Position numbers and translations under genes: made by a program. DNA of 64,000 bases from Ophiocordyceps camponoti-saundersi (nom. inval.) (taxonomy: Eukaryota > Ascomycota > Sordariomycetes > Hypocreales > Ophiocordycipitaceae). Of this stretch, positions 20,384 through 29,513 are shown one piece after another; position 1 is the first letter of the stretch, and each line of letters starts with the position of its first letter. Under the pieces are notes generated by a model. The model made no database searches. It was given only the letters and a program-made list of their open reading frames with translations, and was not told the DNA's origin. The DNA lies in NCBI GenBank assembly GCA_003339415.1, contig PDHQ01000009.1, positions 26,469 to 90,468 on the forward strand, written 5' to 3'.

Positions 20384-22687
20384 ATGAACACCTCAACTCC
20401 TCCAAGGCGGAGCAGCCGCATCGCGAACAAGGTCGATGGAGCGGCAGACAAGCAGTTTGATCAAGTGTCCACACGACTGGCCGGTGCAAGGTTCGCGAGT
20501 CCGGACAATAAAGGGGCCTCGACCAAGAAAAGGAGGTTCAGCGAAACAGAATCGTCGATGAAAACTCCCGAGAAAATCTTCAAGAACTCCTCCAAGAACA
20601 CCTTCGACAACACCCTCAAAAGCAGCTCCAGGGACGACTTCAAGTACACCTCCAATAACACCTCCAAGTACGGGACCAAGAACACTTCCAATCACACCTC
20701 CCAAAACACCTCCCAAAACACCTCCAAGAAAACCTCCAAGAAAACCTCCAAGAAAACCTCCAAGAAAACCAACAAACGCAAATCCCCACGTCCACGAAAG
20801 CGCGCCAAGATAAAGGATTTCCCCGAGGCAGACCAGGCCTTCTTAACCTCACTCGGGGATAAACCCCAACCCGTACCCTCGGTCGACAAAGGACATCAAC
20901 TCCAAGACGACATCATTCAATCACTAGAAGAATTTCCCGAACCCGCATCATGTTCAAGTGACAAAGACATCGAACTCAGAGAGCGAAAACTCAGAATATA
21001 TGAAGCACACTCCAAAGAATCCCCCTTCCCGGAATGGCCACGTCCCACGCCCAAGGACTGCGCCCTCATCCACCAAACGCTTGCCAGGATTCACGGAGAT
21101 CGTATCCGTCCTGAAGGGGACGTCCCCCCCATGGCGCCGGTTGACAGCGCAGGATGCGGAGAATCGCCTACCGTGCTGGACGCCCTCATCCGCACAATCC
21201 TCTCGCAGAACACGACGAACCTCAACAGCTCGCGCGCAAAGATGAGCATGGATGACATCTACGGAGGAAGCGATAAGTGGGAGGCCATCGTGGCAGGAGG
21301 TCATACCATGCTGCAGAATGCCATCTCATGCGGCGGTCTAAGCTCTGTAAAGTCGCGAGCCATCATCGAGATCCTGCAACGGGTGAAGAAACGATACGGC
21401 AGATACTCGCTCGACCATCTCTTCGATCTCCCTGACGAGGATGTCATGAAGGAGTTGCTCTGCTACAAAGGCGTCGGTCCCAAGACGGCCAGCTGCGTCA
21501 TGCTCTTCTGCCTCGGCCGCTCCAGCTTCGCCGTGGACACTCACGTCTTTCGTATCACCGGCTGGCTGGGGTGGCGACCTCCGCGCGTGACTCCCGAGGA
21601 GGCACAGGCCCACCTCGACGCTGTCATCCCCGCGCAGGAGAAGTATGCGCTACACCTTTTGCTGGTCATGCACGGGCGGCGGTGCCGCGAGTGTCGCGCC
21701 TCGGGGAAGAAAGTCGGTGCATGTGAGTTGACGAAGTACTATGTCAACGACGATCGACCAGAAGTACCGAATCCGGCGGAATGGGAGCGAAAGGAAGGAG
21801 AGATGGCAGAAGAAGAGGAGAAGGAGTCCACGGAGGAGGAGAAGAAGTCCACGGAGGAGGAGGAGAAGCCCACGGTGGAGAAGAAGTCCACGGTGGAGGA
21901 GGAGAAGTCCACGGTGGAGGAGGAGAAGTCCACGAAGGAGAGGGGAGTGATCAACAACAGACGCATGGAAGAAAAACCGTCTTTCCGCTTCAAGACGAGC
22001 AAGGAGTTGACCGAGGCCGAGCGTCTCGAAAGGATAAGGGATGAATTGTTCTCACGACCGCTCGCGAGGCACAGGTTCGAATTCAGGGGACCGGCACGCC
22101 CTCTTCCATTCAGGTGGAGAGGAAACACGGCTAATAGACGTATCCGACTGCCTGATGCGACTCTTGGAGAAGATGATACGTCTGTCGGGACTGATGTGCC
22201 TGAATCGGCTTCTGGAGAAGGGGTCTCTGTCACGACGGATGTATCTGAGCCGACTTCTGGAGGGGAGATTACGTCGGATGTGCCTGAATCGGCTTGTGCA
22301 GAAGAGACTTCTGTCGGGACGGATGCACCTGAATCGACTCCTGGAGAAGAGATGTCTGTCGAGACGAACTTTAAACCTGAGCCGACTTCTGGAGACGAGA
22401 TGTCTGTCGAGACGAACGTTAAATCTGGATCGACTTCCGGAGAAGGAGTGTCTGTCACGACGGATGGACCTGAATCGACTCGTACAGAAGAGATGCCTGT
22501 CGGGACGGATGTTCATGGACCTGAGCCGCCTTCTGGAGAGGAGATGTCTGTCAGAACGGATGTTAAACCTGAATCGACTTCTGGAGAGGAGATGTCTGTC
22601 GAGAAGAATGCTATACCAGAATCGACTTCCGGAGAAGGGGCCTCTGTCGGGACGGATGTCCGTAAGGATGAGTCTCAAGGGGGTTGA
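20384..22687 (+). CDS. HhH-GPD base-excision DNA glycosylase with repeat-rich tails
   Basis: Predicted to remove damaged bases from DNA in the nucleus. Single exon; I use the ATG at 20384 (767 residues) because the 40 in-frame residues before it come from leader DNA. The N-terminal third is basic and Ser/Thr/Lys-rich with NTSK/KTSKK repeats, likely nuclear targeting and DNA contact. The glycosylase domain spans about 245-445: SPTVLDALIRTILSQNT, then the hairpin GVGPKTA with the lysine of bifunctional enzymes (Lys367) and the catalytic Asp in VDTHV (Asp385). A short cysteine cluster follows (CRECRASG...GAC), but it does not match the CX6CX2CX5C [4Fe-4S] loop of EndoIII. After it come STVEEEK repeats and about ten 13-17-residue acidic repeats to the C terminus. 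Domain order recalls fungal EndoIII-like proteins of unknown specificity. Confidence 0.87.
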   Translation: MNTSTPPRRSSRIANKVDGAADKQFDQVSTRLAGARFASPDNKGASTKKRRFSETESSMKTPEKIFKNSSKNTFDNTLKSSSRDDFKYTSNNTSKYGTKNTSNHTSQNTSQNTSKKTSKKTSKKTSKKTNKRKSPRPRKRAKIKDFPEADQAFLTSLGDKPQPVPSVDKGHQLQDDIIQSLEEFPEPASCSSDKDIELRERKLRIYEAHSKESPFPEWPRPTPKDCALIHQTLARIHGDRIRPEGDVPPMAPVDSAGCGESPTVLDALIRTILSQNTTNLNSSRAKMSMDDIYGGSDKWEAIVAGGHTMLQNAISCGGLSSVKSRAIIEILQRVKKRYGRYSLDHLFDLPDEDVMKELLCYKGVGPKTASCVMLFCLGRSSFAVDTHVFRITGWLGWRPPRVTPEEAQAHLDAVIPAQEKYALHLLLVMHGRRCRECRASGKKVGACELTKYYVNDDRPEVPNPAEWERKEGEMAEEEEKESTEEEKKSTEEEEKPTVEKKSTVEEEKSTVEEEKSTKERGVINNRRMEEKPSFRFKTSKELTEAERLERIRDELFSRPLARHRFEFRGPARPLPFRWRGNTANRRIRLPDATLGEDDTSVGTDVPESASGEGVSVTTDVSEPTSGGEITSDVPESACAEETSVGTDAPESTPGEEMSVETNFKPEPTSGDEMSVETNVKSGSTSGEGVSVTTDGPESTRTEEMPVGTDVHGPEPPSGEEMSVRTDVKPESTSGEEMSVEKNAIPESTSGEGASVGTDVRKDESQGG
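20696..20770 (+). repeat. 12-nt coding repeat (KTSK) in the glycosylase
   Basis: Successive AACACCTCC and AAGAAAACCTCC units code NTSQ, NTSK and KTSK. The unit is a multiple of three, so copy changes keep the frame. Confidence 0.85.
21825..21942 (+). repeat. Coding repeat (STVEEEK / STEEEK) in the glycosylase
   Basis: Seven units of about 15-21 nt built on TCCACGGTGGAGGAGGAGAAG code an acidic, Lys-spaced stretch directly after the catalytic domain. Confidence 0.85.
22165..22665 (+). repeat. Coding minisatellite, ten 13-17-residue acidic units
   Basis: Units of about 39-51 nt code variants of PESTSGEEMSVGTDV. Ten can be told apart. Third-position differences are common, so the array is not freshly homogenised. 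Two other frames of the same DNA are also open over most of the array, a by-product of the repeat composition. Confidence 0.88.
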
Positions 22688-23009
22688 GTGTATGTATATA
22701 CAGTTGCTGAGGGTTGGGATGCTTCGGCAACGATGGGATAGCTATCTAGGCATATAAACGACTTCCCCCGTACAAAGCAGACGAAGCATATCTCTCACTC
22801 ACGAGGTGTAACTCGAGGTGTAACTCTTGTTTATACTCGTCATCCACCACCAAACAACGCCCATGAAAGCTAATGCCGTATATACCGATGAACAATATTT
22901 ATACAGAATAACAACAACAACAACAACAACAACAACAGGGTATCAGTAAACAAAACCATATACAACAACGACAACGACAACAACAACGACAACAACAACC
23001 CGCCTCCCC
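22688..23009. repeat. Intergenic region with (AAC)n microsatellite
   Basis: Convergent 3' regions of the glycosylase and the next gene. An uninterrupted AAC run of about ten units lies at 22908-22938, with CAACGA/CAACAA repeats again at 22962-22999. No gene seen. Confidence 0.75.
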
Positions 23010-23801
23010 TCAAGCCTGCCAATCCATCGGCTCAACCATCCACTCCCACTCCTCAACCCTCACCCCCCGACTCCAAGCCTCAAACTCACCCTCATTCCCA
23101 CCAAGCTCCTCCCTCAAGCTCTTAAGCGCAACCTCATACGCAGCCTCCAAGCCCCTCATCGTCTGCGTCACGATCCAATTGAGGTCATACATACGAAGCG
23201 GAGGCGTCTCGTCCGTTCCCTCCGCCGCATCCTTCCATTTATTACGCAGCTCCTTCGCTTTCCAGAGTGCGTGTCTGACGTCTCCGGTGCCGAGGATGGC
23301 GTGTAGTGGATGGGTTGGCTCGTCGAGGGCTTTGAGGACGTTGTGGTGGTATGCGTGTCGACCGCGTACGAGACCTGCCGTGACGCAAGAAGGCGAGACG
23401 CCCGTTCCGAAAACGCTGAGAATCAAGACGACGGCCTGTTCGATCCAGGCGTAAAACTCGTAAAAGTCAACCTTGAAGTTCCTCTCTGCCTCTTCGACGG
23501 AAAAGTCCCACTCGAGCGGCGCGTTCGCCCTCCGATACGCGTTCTCCAAGTCGACGAATTTCCACCGCAGTCTTGCGCACGACTGCTCGAACCGCTGGAG
23601 GGACTGCGCGCGCGTCGTCGCCGCGTCCTGTTGTGTCGAGGTTGAAACCGTGTTCGGCTTAGGCGTTGGGATAGGCAGCGTCGTCGTCGACGGAGGCGCT
23701 GCGAAGCATGCCCTTGTAGGTGGTAAAGATCGCGTCCTATGAACCGATGCCGGTGCCCACATAGAACTTTCGAGGCCTCTGTTCCTCGCCGCCGATGACA
23801 T
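23010..23801 (-). CDS. Conserved-looking hypothetical protein
   Basis: Family not recognised. Single exon, 263 residues from the ATG at 23801 (an upstream in-frame ATG at 23855 adds 18 low-complexity residues). The first 90 residues are Pro/Ser/Thr-rich. The rest looks like a compact helical domain, with many aromatic residues (FVDLENAYRRAN, VDFYEFYAWIEQ), a hydrophobic patch (AVVLILSVFG), a HAYHHNVLKALDE segment and a Trp-rich C terminus (VEEWEWMVEPMDW). No signal peptide is seen, and no catalytic motif stands out. Composition and third-position G+C match the neighbouring real genes, and no competing frame is plausible. Confidence 0.7.
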   Translation of the reverse strand: MSSAARNRGLESSMWAPASVHRTRSLPPTRACFAAPPSTTTLPIPTPKPNTVSTSTQQDAATTRAQSLQRFEQSCARLRWKFVDLENAYRRANAPLEWDFSVEEAERNFKVDFYEFYAWIEQAVVLILSVFGTGVSPSCVTAGLVRGRHAYHHNVLKALDEPTHPLHAILGTGDVRHALWKAKELRNKWKDAAEGTDETPPLRMYDLNWIVTQTMRGLEAAYEVALKSLREELGGNEGEFEAWSRGVRVEEWEWMVEPMDWQA

Positions 23802-24584
23802 CTTGGTTCCGCTGCGACGATTTTCCCCCCCTCCCTCCCCCAAGTCGCGATTCACGACACAGGCCGATGACGGCGAAGGGTGAATATTTGCTGGTTAGTC
23901 TTTTCTTTTTGCTTCTTTCCGCGGGGAAGAGAAAGGGAAAGGTGGGAAGGGAAAGTCAGGCGTGAATCGTGTTCGCGCAGAGAGTGGCTTCTTCTTTCAA
24001 AGTAAGGCTGCGATTTGAATGGAATGCATCGTAGTTTTAACAAAGAGTCACTCGAGAAGATGCTTCGTACCGCTAGCTGTGAAGGATTCAACCTCGGCAG
24101 AGGAGGTCAGTGGAGAGAGGCCGGCAGTGAGGTAGAGAGAGAGGGGGGGAGAGGAAGCTACTGCGTCGTTACCAGGCGACAGGCAGCTTTACAGAGCTGC
24201 TGAAGGGCACGTGACCACCCCCTTTCTTCTTCTCATCTCTCTTCTCTGACACTCATCATCTCGCAACTCCTTTCCTTCATTCAAAGCCTCTCAGACGTCC
24301 ACTGCGAAAAACTCTCGACACCTACTATTCACAACCCTGCTCCCTCATACTCTCTCCTTCATCCTCAGACCAAGAGAGTCGCTGCCTCGCACCACAGTTC
24401 CGGCAAGGCAACTACCTCCTAAACCCTGACGCTACACTTACAGAGCCAGAGATCAAACATGGGAGTCGCACAATATCACACAGGTATCTCTCCTCATCCG
24501 CTTCTTCGTCCGTGAAAGAAGCACTTCTCCCGACGTCAATCGGGAATATACAGTTGCATTCTCCAGCCAGAGAAACCCCTTCGC
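23802..24584. other. Upstream region, with a possible unannotated small gene start
   Basis: Promoter of the hypothetical gene (minus strand) up to about 24200. From 24225 to 24455 the + strand looks like a fungal 5' UTR (C/T-rich, then CA-rich). It leads to AAACATGGG at 24460, a 25-nt open stretch, and a GTATCT donor-like site. Downstream exons could not be settled. Confidence 0.35.
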
Positions 24585-27500
24585 TCACGGCTCGACCATC
24601 TTCACTCTCCTCGTCGCCTTTGCCGTACCGATGTGCGTGTTGTGAACCTTTTGAAGCAGAAGAAATCAGCCTTGAACTGTGACAGGAAAGCCATAATAGT
24701 GAAAAGAAGAGCTTACCTTTGTGGCGAATCGTAAACTCGTCAACGTCTCCTTCAGATGCACCTCGAGCGGCGACACCATGACAAACATGAGCGTTTTGCT
24801 GTTCCCGCCCAGACTAAACTGCAGCAGGTGAGTGAGCTTCGAGTTCCGATACGGCACGTGCGATGACCCCCGACCGAGAGCCTCGATGACGTCGCCGAGG
24901 CAGCTGAGGCTCTTGTTGATGCTCTGCGTCTCCCTCATCCGCTCCCCCTCGGCCAGCGAGTGCTTCAGACGCTCCGACCCGGCCAGGTCGACCAGGTTGA
25001 GCGTCCCCTCGCACCGCTCTCCCGTCGCCACGTTGTCGCCTACGAGCCGGAGGATGAAGACGCTGTGCGATCGCGACGACCGCTCGTTGGCCCGCGTCGC
25101 CGCCACCGACCTGTTGCGCTGCGCCTCCGCCAGCATCGTCTCCACGCTCGCGACCGAGTCGAGCCGGACCGTCTTGCAGTTGGAGATGTGCGTCTGCCGC
25201 CGCGCCTCGTCGTGGTGAATCTCCAGCCGACGCTGCTGGCCCGGTGACAGTAGGTCGTGGAGCTCTTCGTTGTAGACCTCGACGAAGCTCCCCTCCATGC
25301 TGTACTCCCACGACTTGGCCCGAAGCCGCGTCATCGTGTCGTAAATCATGTGCGTCGCCCGCGGGATCATGCCGTCCTCGGCCGACATGGTGTACGTCTT
25401 GCCCGATCCCGTCTGACCGTAGCAGAATATGCACACGTTGTAGCCGTCGAGCGCGCTCTGCACCAGCTGTGAGATCTCGTCGAAGATGTCCGAGTTGCTC
25501 GTCCCGGGCGTAAAGACCCGGTCAAACTCGAACGGATGACTCTTGCGCGTCACCACCCCCAGACTGCTCCGTTCCTCCGGTCCGGCCACGACGATTTCCG
25601 CCGACGTCTTGTCGTCCGGGAAGCTCATGCCCGCTTGAGGGCCCTCGCCGCTGCCGCCGTCGTTGCCTTCGAGCGTCGGCCGTACCCGACACATGACGCG
25701 GATGTTGCCCTTGAGCTCCTGATACTTGTTGAAGAGGATCCTCCGTTCCGTCTCCTCCTTGATCAGCCGCTGCCGCGACTCTTCGGCCACCCGTAGCGCC
25801 TCCTGCAGTCGCGCCTCCATGCTGGCAAACGAGTCCGATTGCGCCTTGCTGTCCGACTCGAGGAATTCGACCTGCGACTTGAGCGAGCTGATCCTGGCCT
25901 CGAGCGTCAGGTTGCAAGCCGAAAGCTCCGTGATGCTGTTCTGCAGCCCGCCGCGGAGCGACTTCTCTTGCTCCAGCTCCGCCTTTGCGCCCTCGGCCTG
26001 CCGTCGCAGCTCCTGAACCTCGAGCTCGAGTGTCAGCCGGTCATTGCCCATCCGCGTCTGTACGTCGAGCACGTCGCCTTCCCTCTTGCGCCGTTCGTCC
26101 TCGAGCTCCTGTCGGTGTCGTCGCGTCAGCGAATCAATCTGCCGTTGTGACTCGGCCGCCGCCTCGGACCATTCCCTTCTCAGCTCGTCAACGGTGCTCT
26201 GTTGTCGCCGCTGCAAGTCCGCCACCGTCTCGCGATGCTCTCTCTCCAGCTCGGCCAAGGCCTCCCGATGCTGTCGCTCGGCGTCGTTCATCATCCGCTC
26301 GTGGTCCCATTTCTGCTTATCGAGCTCGTGTCGAAGCTGTCGGCCGTCATCTCTGGCCAAGTCCAGCTCATCTTTGAGTTTCTCTTGGCGCTCCTCGAGT
26401 TTCCGTCGTTGATCCTCGAGCTCGGACACTGCAGAGCGATTCACGTTAGCCTTTCTGTTCCTCAGTTGAAAAGAAGCAAAAGAATATACCTCGAGTCTTG
26501 GCCAGTTCAAAGGCATTCTCATCACCCTTTCTCCGCTCAATTGTGTCCGTCACCATGTCCTTGAGCTCCTGAAACTGTGACTCGATAGTGTCGACGCGGC
26601 CGTCGACGTCCCAAGCTGTGAAGCCAGTCAAGTCAGAATCCTTGGTCAGAAACTTGCGGGGTGTGAGGGTCTTTGACGGGAATCGACGATTCTTGATGGC
26701 AGATATGCTGCTCTCGACCACATGAAGCTGATGCTTCACCCGCTCGACACTCGGCGTCATGGGAGGCACAACCTAAGTGTCCCCCGCGGCAGCCGAGCAT
26801 GACGAAGAAGACGGCTTTGGAAAGGGTAGATTTTTTTTCTTGCCCGGCCGATACAGGCTGACGCTGCTGGCCAGTGGCGGCTGAGACGCAGGCAGGTGCA
26901 GGTTACTTCGCAGAGTCGCTTGACTCGACGAGGTGTTCCCCAGGCTCAGGCTTTGCAGCTTGACCGTGAGAGAGCTTTCTCTGCTTATCGACGTGGTGTT
27001 GGAGGGTAAAAGGGGAGGCGGGATTGAAATGCTTCGCTGCCGCTCGGTAAGGGGTGGGTTCGTACCGCTCTCATCAGCTACCTGATGGTCGCTGCGATGG
27101 CCGTGGACGGTGCGTGGACGCGATACCGGGCCCTTTCTCCCGTTTGCCGCGCCGACGGCTTTGGAAGGCGGGTTTCGATCGATCCGGCCGGGGCCGCAGC
27201 TCTTCGCGAAGCTCGTAGTCGATGCCGAGTCGGTGGACGCCTGTACTCGCGAAGGTGGCTTGAGCTACCAAAAGGTCAGTCGGTGAAGACAAAATATCGC
27301 GATAGAGAGGAGCTCATACCCCGGACGTGGTCGACATGGATCTTGGCTTCAGGCCCGTCGGCCGTGGGGGATTCGCCGTCGGTTTTGGGTATTCGAGAGC
27401 ACGCTCGTGAAGGGGCTTTCGCTTGGCCTCGGGTTGAGGAGCTGATGATGCATTCTCGTCAGCCAAGCGCGAAGCGAAAAGACAGAGAACAAAGAAAGTG

Positions 27501-27770
27501 AAGCTTAAACCAACCCGGCGGAGAAATCTCCCTCTTACTACTCCCCTTGAATCTGGATATATCCGGCATGAGTGACTGAACACGCGCATTTTGCTGTGAT
27601 TCGCTACACTCGGTAAGCCCCCCCTTCTGGATGCCGGCAAGCTGCGGTAATCGACTGCCCTTGGAGCCCCCCCTCACCCGCTGCAGGTATCAAGTCAGTG
27701 GACGGATACGAAAGACGAGATGAAGAACATGAATGGAAAGGAAAATCACCTGAACCTCGGTACCGTCCAT
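24585..27770 (-). CDS. klpA: Kinesin-14 (KlpA/Ncd/Kar3-type, C-terminal motor)
   Basis: Minus-end-directed spindle motor. The motor is C-terminal: NIRVMCRVRP, P-loop GQTGSGKT, switch I NERSSRSH, switch II DLAGSE, neck-side LFNKYQELKGNIRV. A 330-residue coiled coil precedes it. The last exons are 24718-26437 (with a donor at 24717/24716) and 24585-24647, whose VHNTHIGTAK ending is the family hallmark. Upstream I join 27750-27770, 27539-27680, 27320-27441 and an exon beginning at 27264, which together read as a typical basic, Ser/Pro-rich KlpA tail starting MDGTEVQ and containing GSRLPQL. The exon from 27264 stays in the same frame as the next conserved segment (VPPMTPSVERVKHQL, from 26775), but an in-frame TAG lies at 26776-26778. 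Splicing there is unresolved. A 55-65-nt intron near 26450-26490 joins TR to VSELEDQ. Confidence 0.88.
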
Positions 27771-28280
27771 GGCGACGAGATCTCGCACGCGTCGCAAACA
27801 AACGGGCGCGACGATGGGCAGCACGAGGAGCAGGGCTCCGGGCGTCGGACGAAGCGACGCGCGTGGCGAGCCGATGATTGCGAAGAAGAGAAAAGGGGGG
27901 AAAGAGCCAAAAGGGAAGGAAAAAAAAAAGAAAGGAGGAAGCTTATAACAGGTCACGTTAGAAAGACGAAAGAGACGCGTCAACGGCTGATGCTTCTGCT
28001 AGAACCTCAGCCTGACACGTGCCCCCATCTCCCCCGTTTATTATGCGTTGGTTGGTTGCGTGGAGCAACGGGACAGAAAAGAAACCCCCCCCCCCAAGCC
28101 ACTCCCGCACCGCCACACAGATCTTCACCACGACTGAGCCACAACCCACGACATTCTTACTCATTCTCCTTCGTCGTCCTTCCATCTACCACCTATCCTT
28201 CGTCCTCTTCTTCACATGCCAGTTCCACCAAACCCGCTCTTCAGACGGGCCACCAAGTCCTCGATGCGCTGCTGTTCGAG
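27771..28280. promoter_or_regulatory. Bidirectional promoter (kinesin-14 / acyltransferase)
   Basis: About 510 nt separate the divergent start codons. The sequence is purine-rich to 27960, has a C11 run at 28085-28095, and then becomes T/C-rich. No other gene is seen; open frames here run through both leaders. Confidence 0.55.
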
Positions 28281-29301
28281 ATGGAGAAATACAGTCAATT
28301 CCGCGATAAATGTTAGGCAAAATGACCAATATAATCGTGTATTTTCCTGTGCCTTGTCGCTGATAGCTTTCTCTCTCTCTTCGCCTCCAGCAACGGGCAT
28401 CGCGCCCTTTCTCCCCATCTCGACACCGCACTCTGTCGCATCGACGCTGACGCACGGCCTCATCTTTCTCATTCGCTTGCCATTCTTCCTTACGTTCGCC
28501 TTCAGCTACTTCTTCATCTTTCAATACCTGCCTCTGCCCGTCGTCGCCCGCAAGATGGCGCTCTGGTGCTTGATGGCCATCCCGGGCATCTGGTGGGTTG
28601 ACTTACAGCTAGACGGCGTCCGTCGCGGAACCTTGTCAGAACAACCTCGCGATCGCGTGCCTCATCCCGGTTCCGTCATCGCCGCTTCCTTTACCAGTCC
28701 CATCGATGCCGTTTACCTCGCCGCCGTCTTCGATCCCGTCTTCACCATCTCCTATCACGGTGAGCGAAGGGTCCGTCGCGTCGGCCTGTTGCGTGCCGTC
28801 GCCGCCGCCCTGGCCCCCGTCCATATCGCGCCTCCTCCTGAAGTCACCCTCGTCGACATCAACGACCTGCTGGATCAGTTCCCGGATCGCGTCATCGCCG
28901 TCTTTCCCGAGTGCGGCACCACAAACGGCAAGGCCATCTTGCCCTTCAGCCCGGCCCTGGCTCAGTGCCGTCCCGACGTCCACATATTCCCTGTCAGTAT
29001 CCGCTACGCCCTCCCGGACGTCACAACGCCCGTGCCCGGCCGCTGGCTCAACTTTCTCTGGAACCTGCTCTCCCGCCCCACCACTTGTATTCGCGTCCGC
29101 ATCGCCGAGGGCCGCCGCCAGAATATGACCAATGGCTCTCCAGAGCTGAGAAGGCGTCTCGACGTCGACGACGAGAGGAGGTTCCTTGATCGCCTTGCTG
29201 AGGCATTGGCCCGCTTGAGCAGGGTGAGACGTGTCGGCTTGACCATGAACGACAAGGCCGCCTTTTGTCGCCGCTACGCAGGGGAGGGCAGCCTGAAATG
29301 A
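28281..29301 (+). CDS. Acyltransferase of the Vps66/Loa1 type (PlsC superfamily)
   Basis: Predicted ER or lipid-droplet lysophospholipid acyltransferase. A 31-nt first exon (28281-28311, coding MEKYSQFRDK) joins across a 79-nt intron to 28391-29301, giving 313 residues; the join makes MEKYSQFRDKSTGIAPFLP, the expected N terminus. The longer open frame starting upstream at 28216 is rejected. A double membrane hairpin lies near residues 33-75. The active-site block reads SFTSPIDAVYLA, where the classic His of HX4D is replaced, and the second block is FPECGTTNGKAILPF; both are as expected for this branch. It converges on the ilv3 homologue, 212 nt between stops. Confidence 0.8.
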
Positions 29302-29513
29302 TGATGCTGGCGGGCTGTGTCCTTGTCTCCTTGTCGCATTCATTGGTGGATTCCCCTTTCTATCTTCGGTGTTTCATCGTGAACCGAACTTGCCGTCGTG
29401 TTGGAAATGCCCTCCTACATATAAATTGCTCAGAGCTTGAAATTGTAAATCAGAACAAATTGGGGGATATCTACATGCAGCCTGATCGCGTCAATGAAAG
29501 CAAATACTGTCAC

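Noticed and set aside
22052..22678. Minus-strand 208-residue frame with Arg/Ser repeats
   Set aside because: It mirrors the minisatellite of the glycosylase; no start context or recognisable domain.
28216..28390. Longer N terminus of the Vps66-like acyltransferase
   Set aside because: Reads through an intron; the 31-nt exon at 28281 gives the conserved MEKYSQFRD start.
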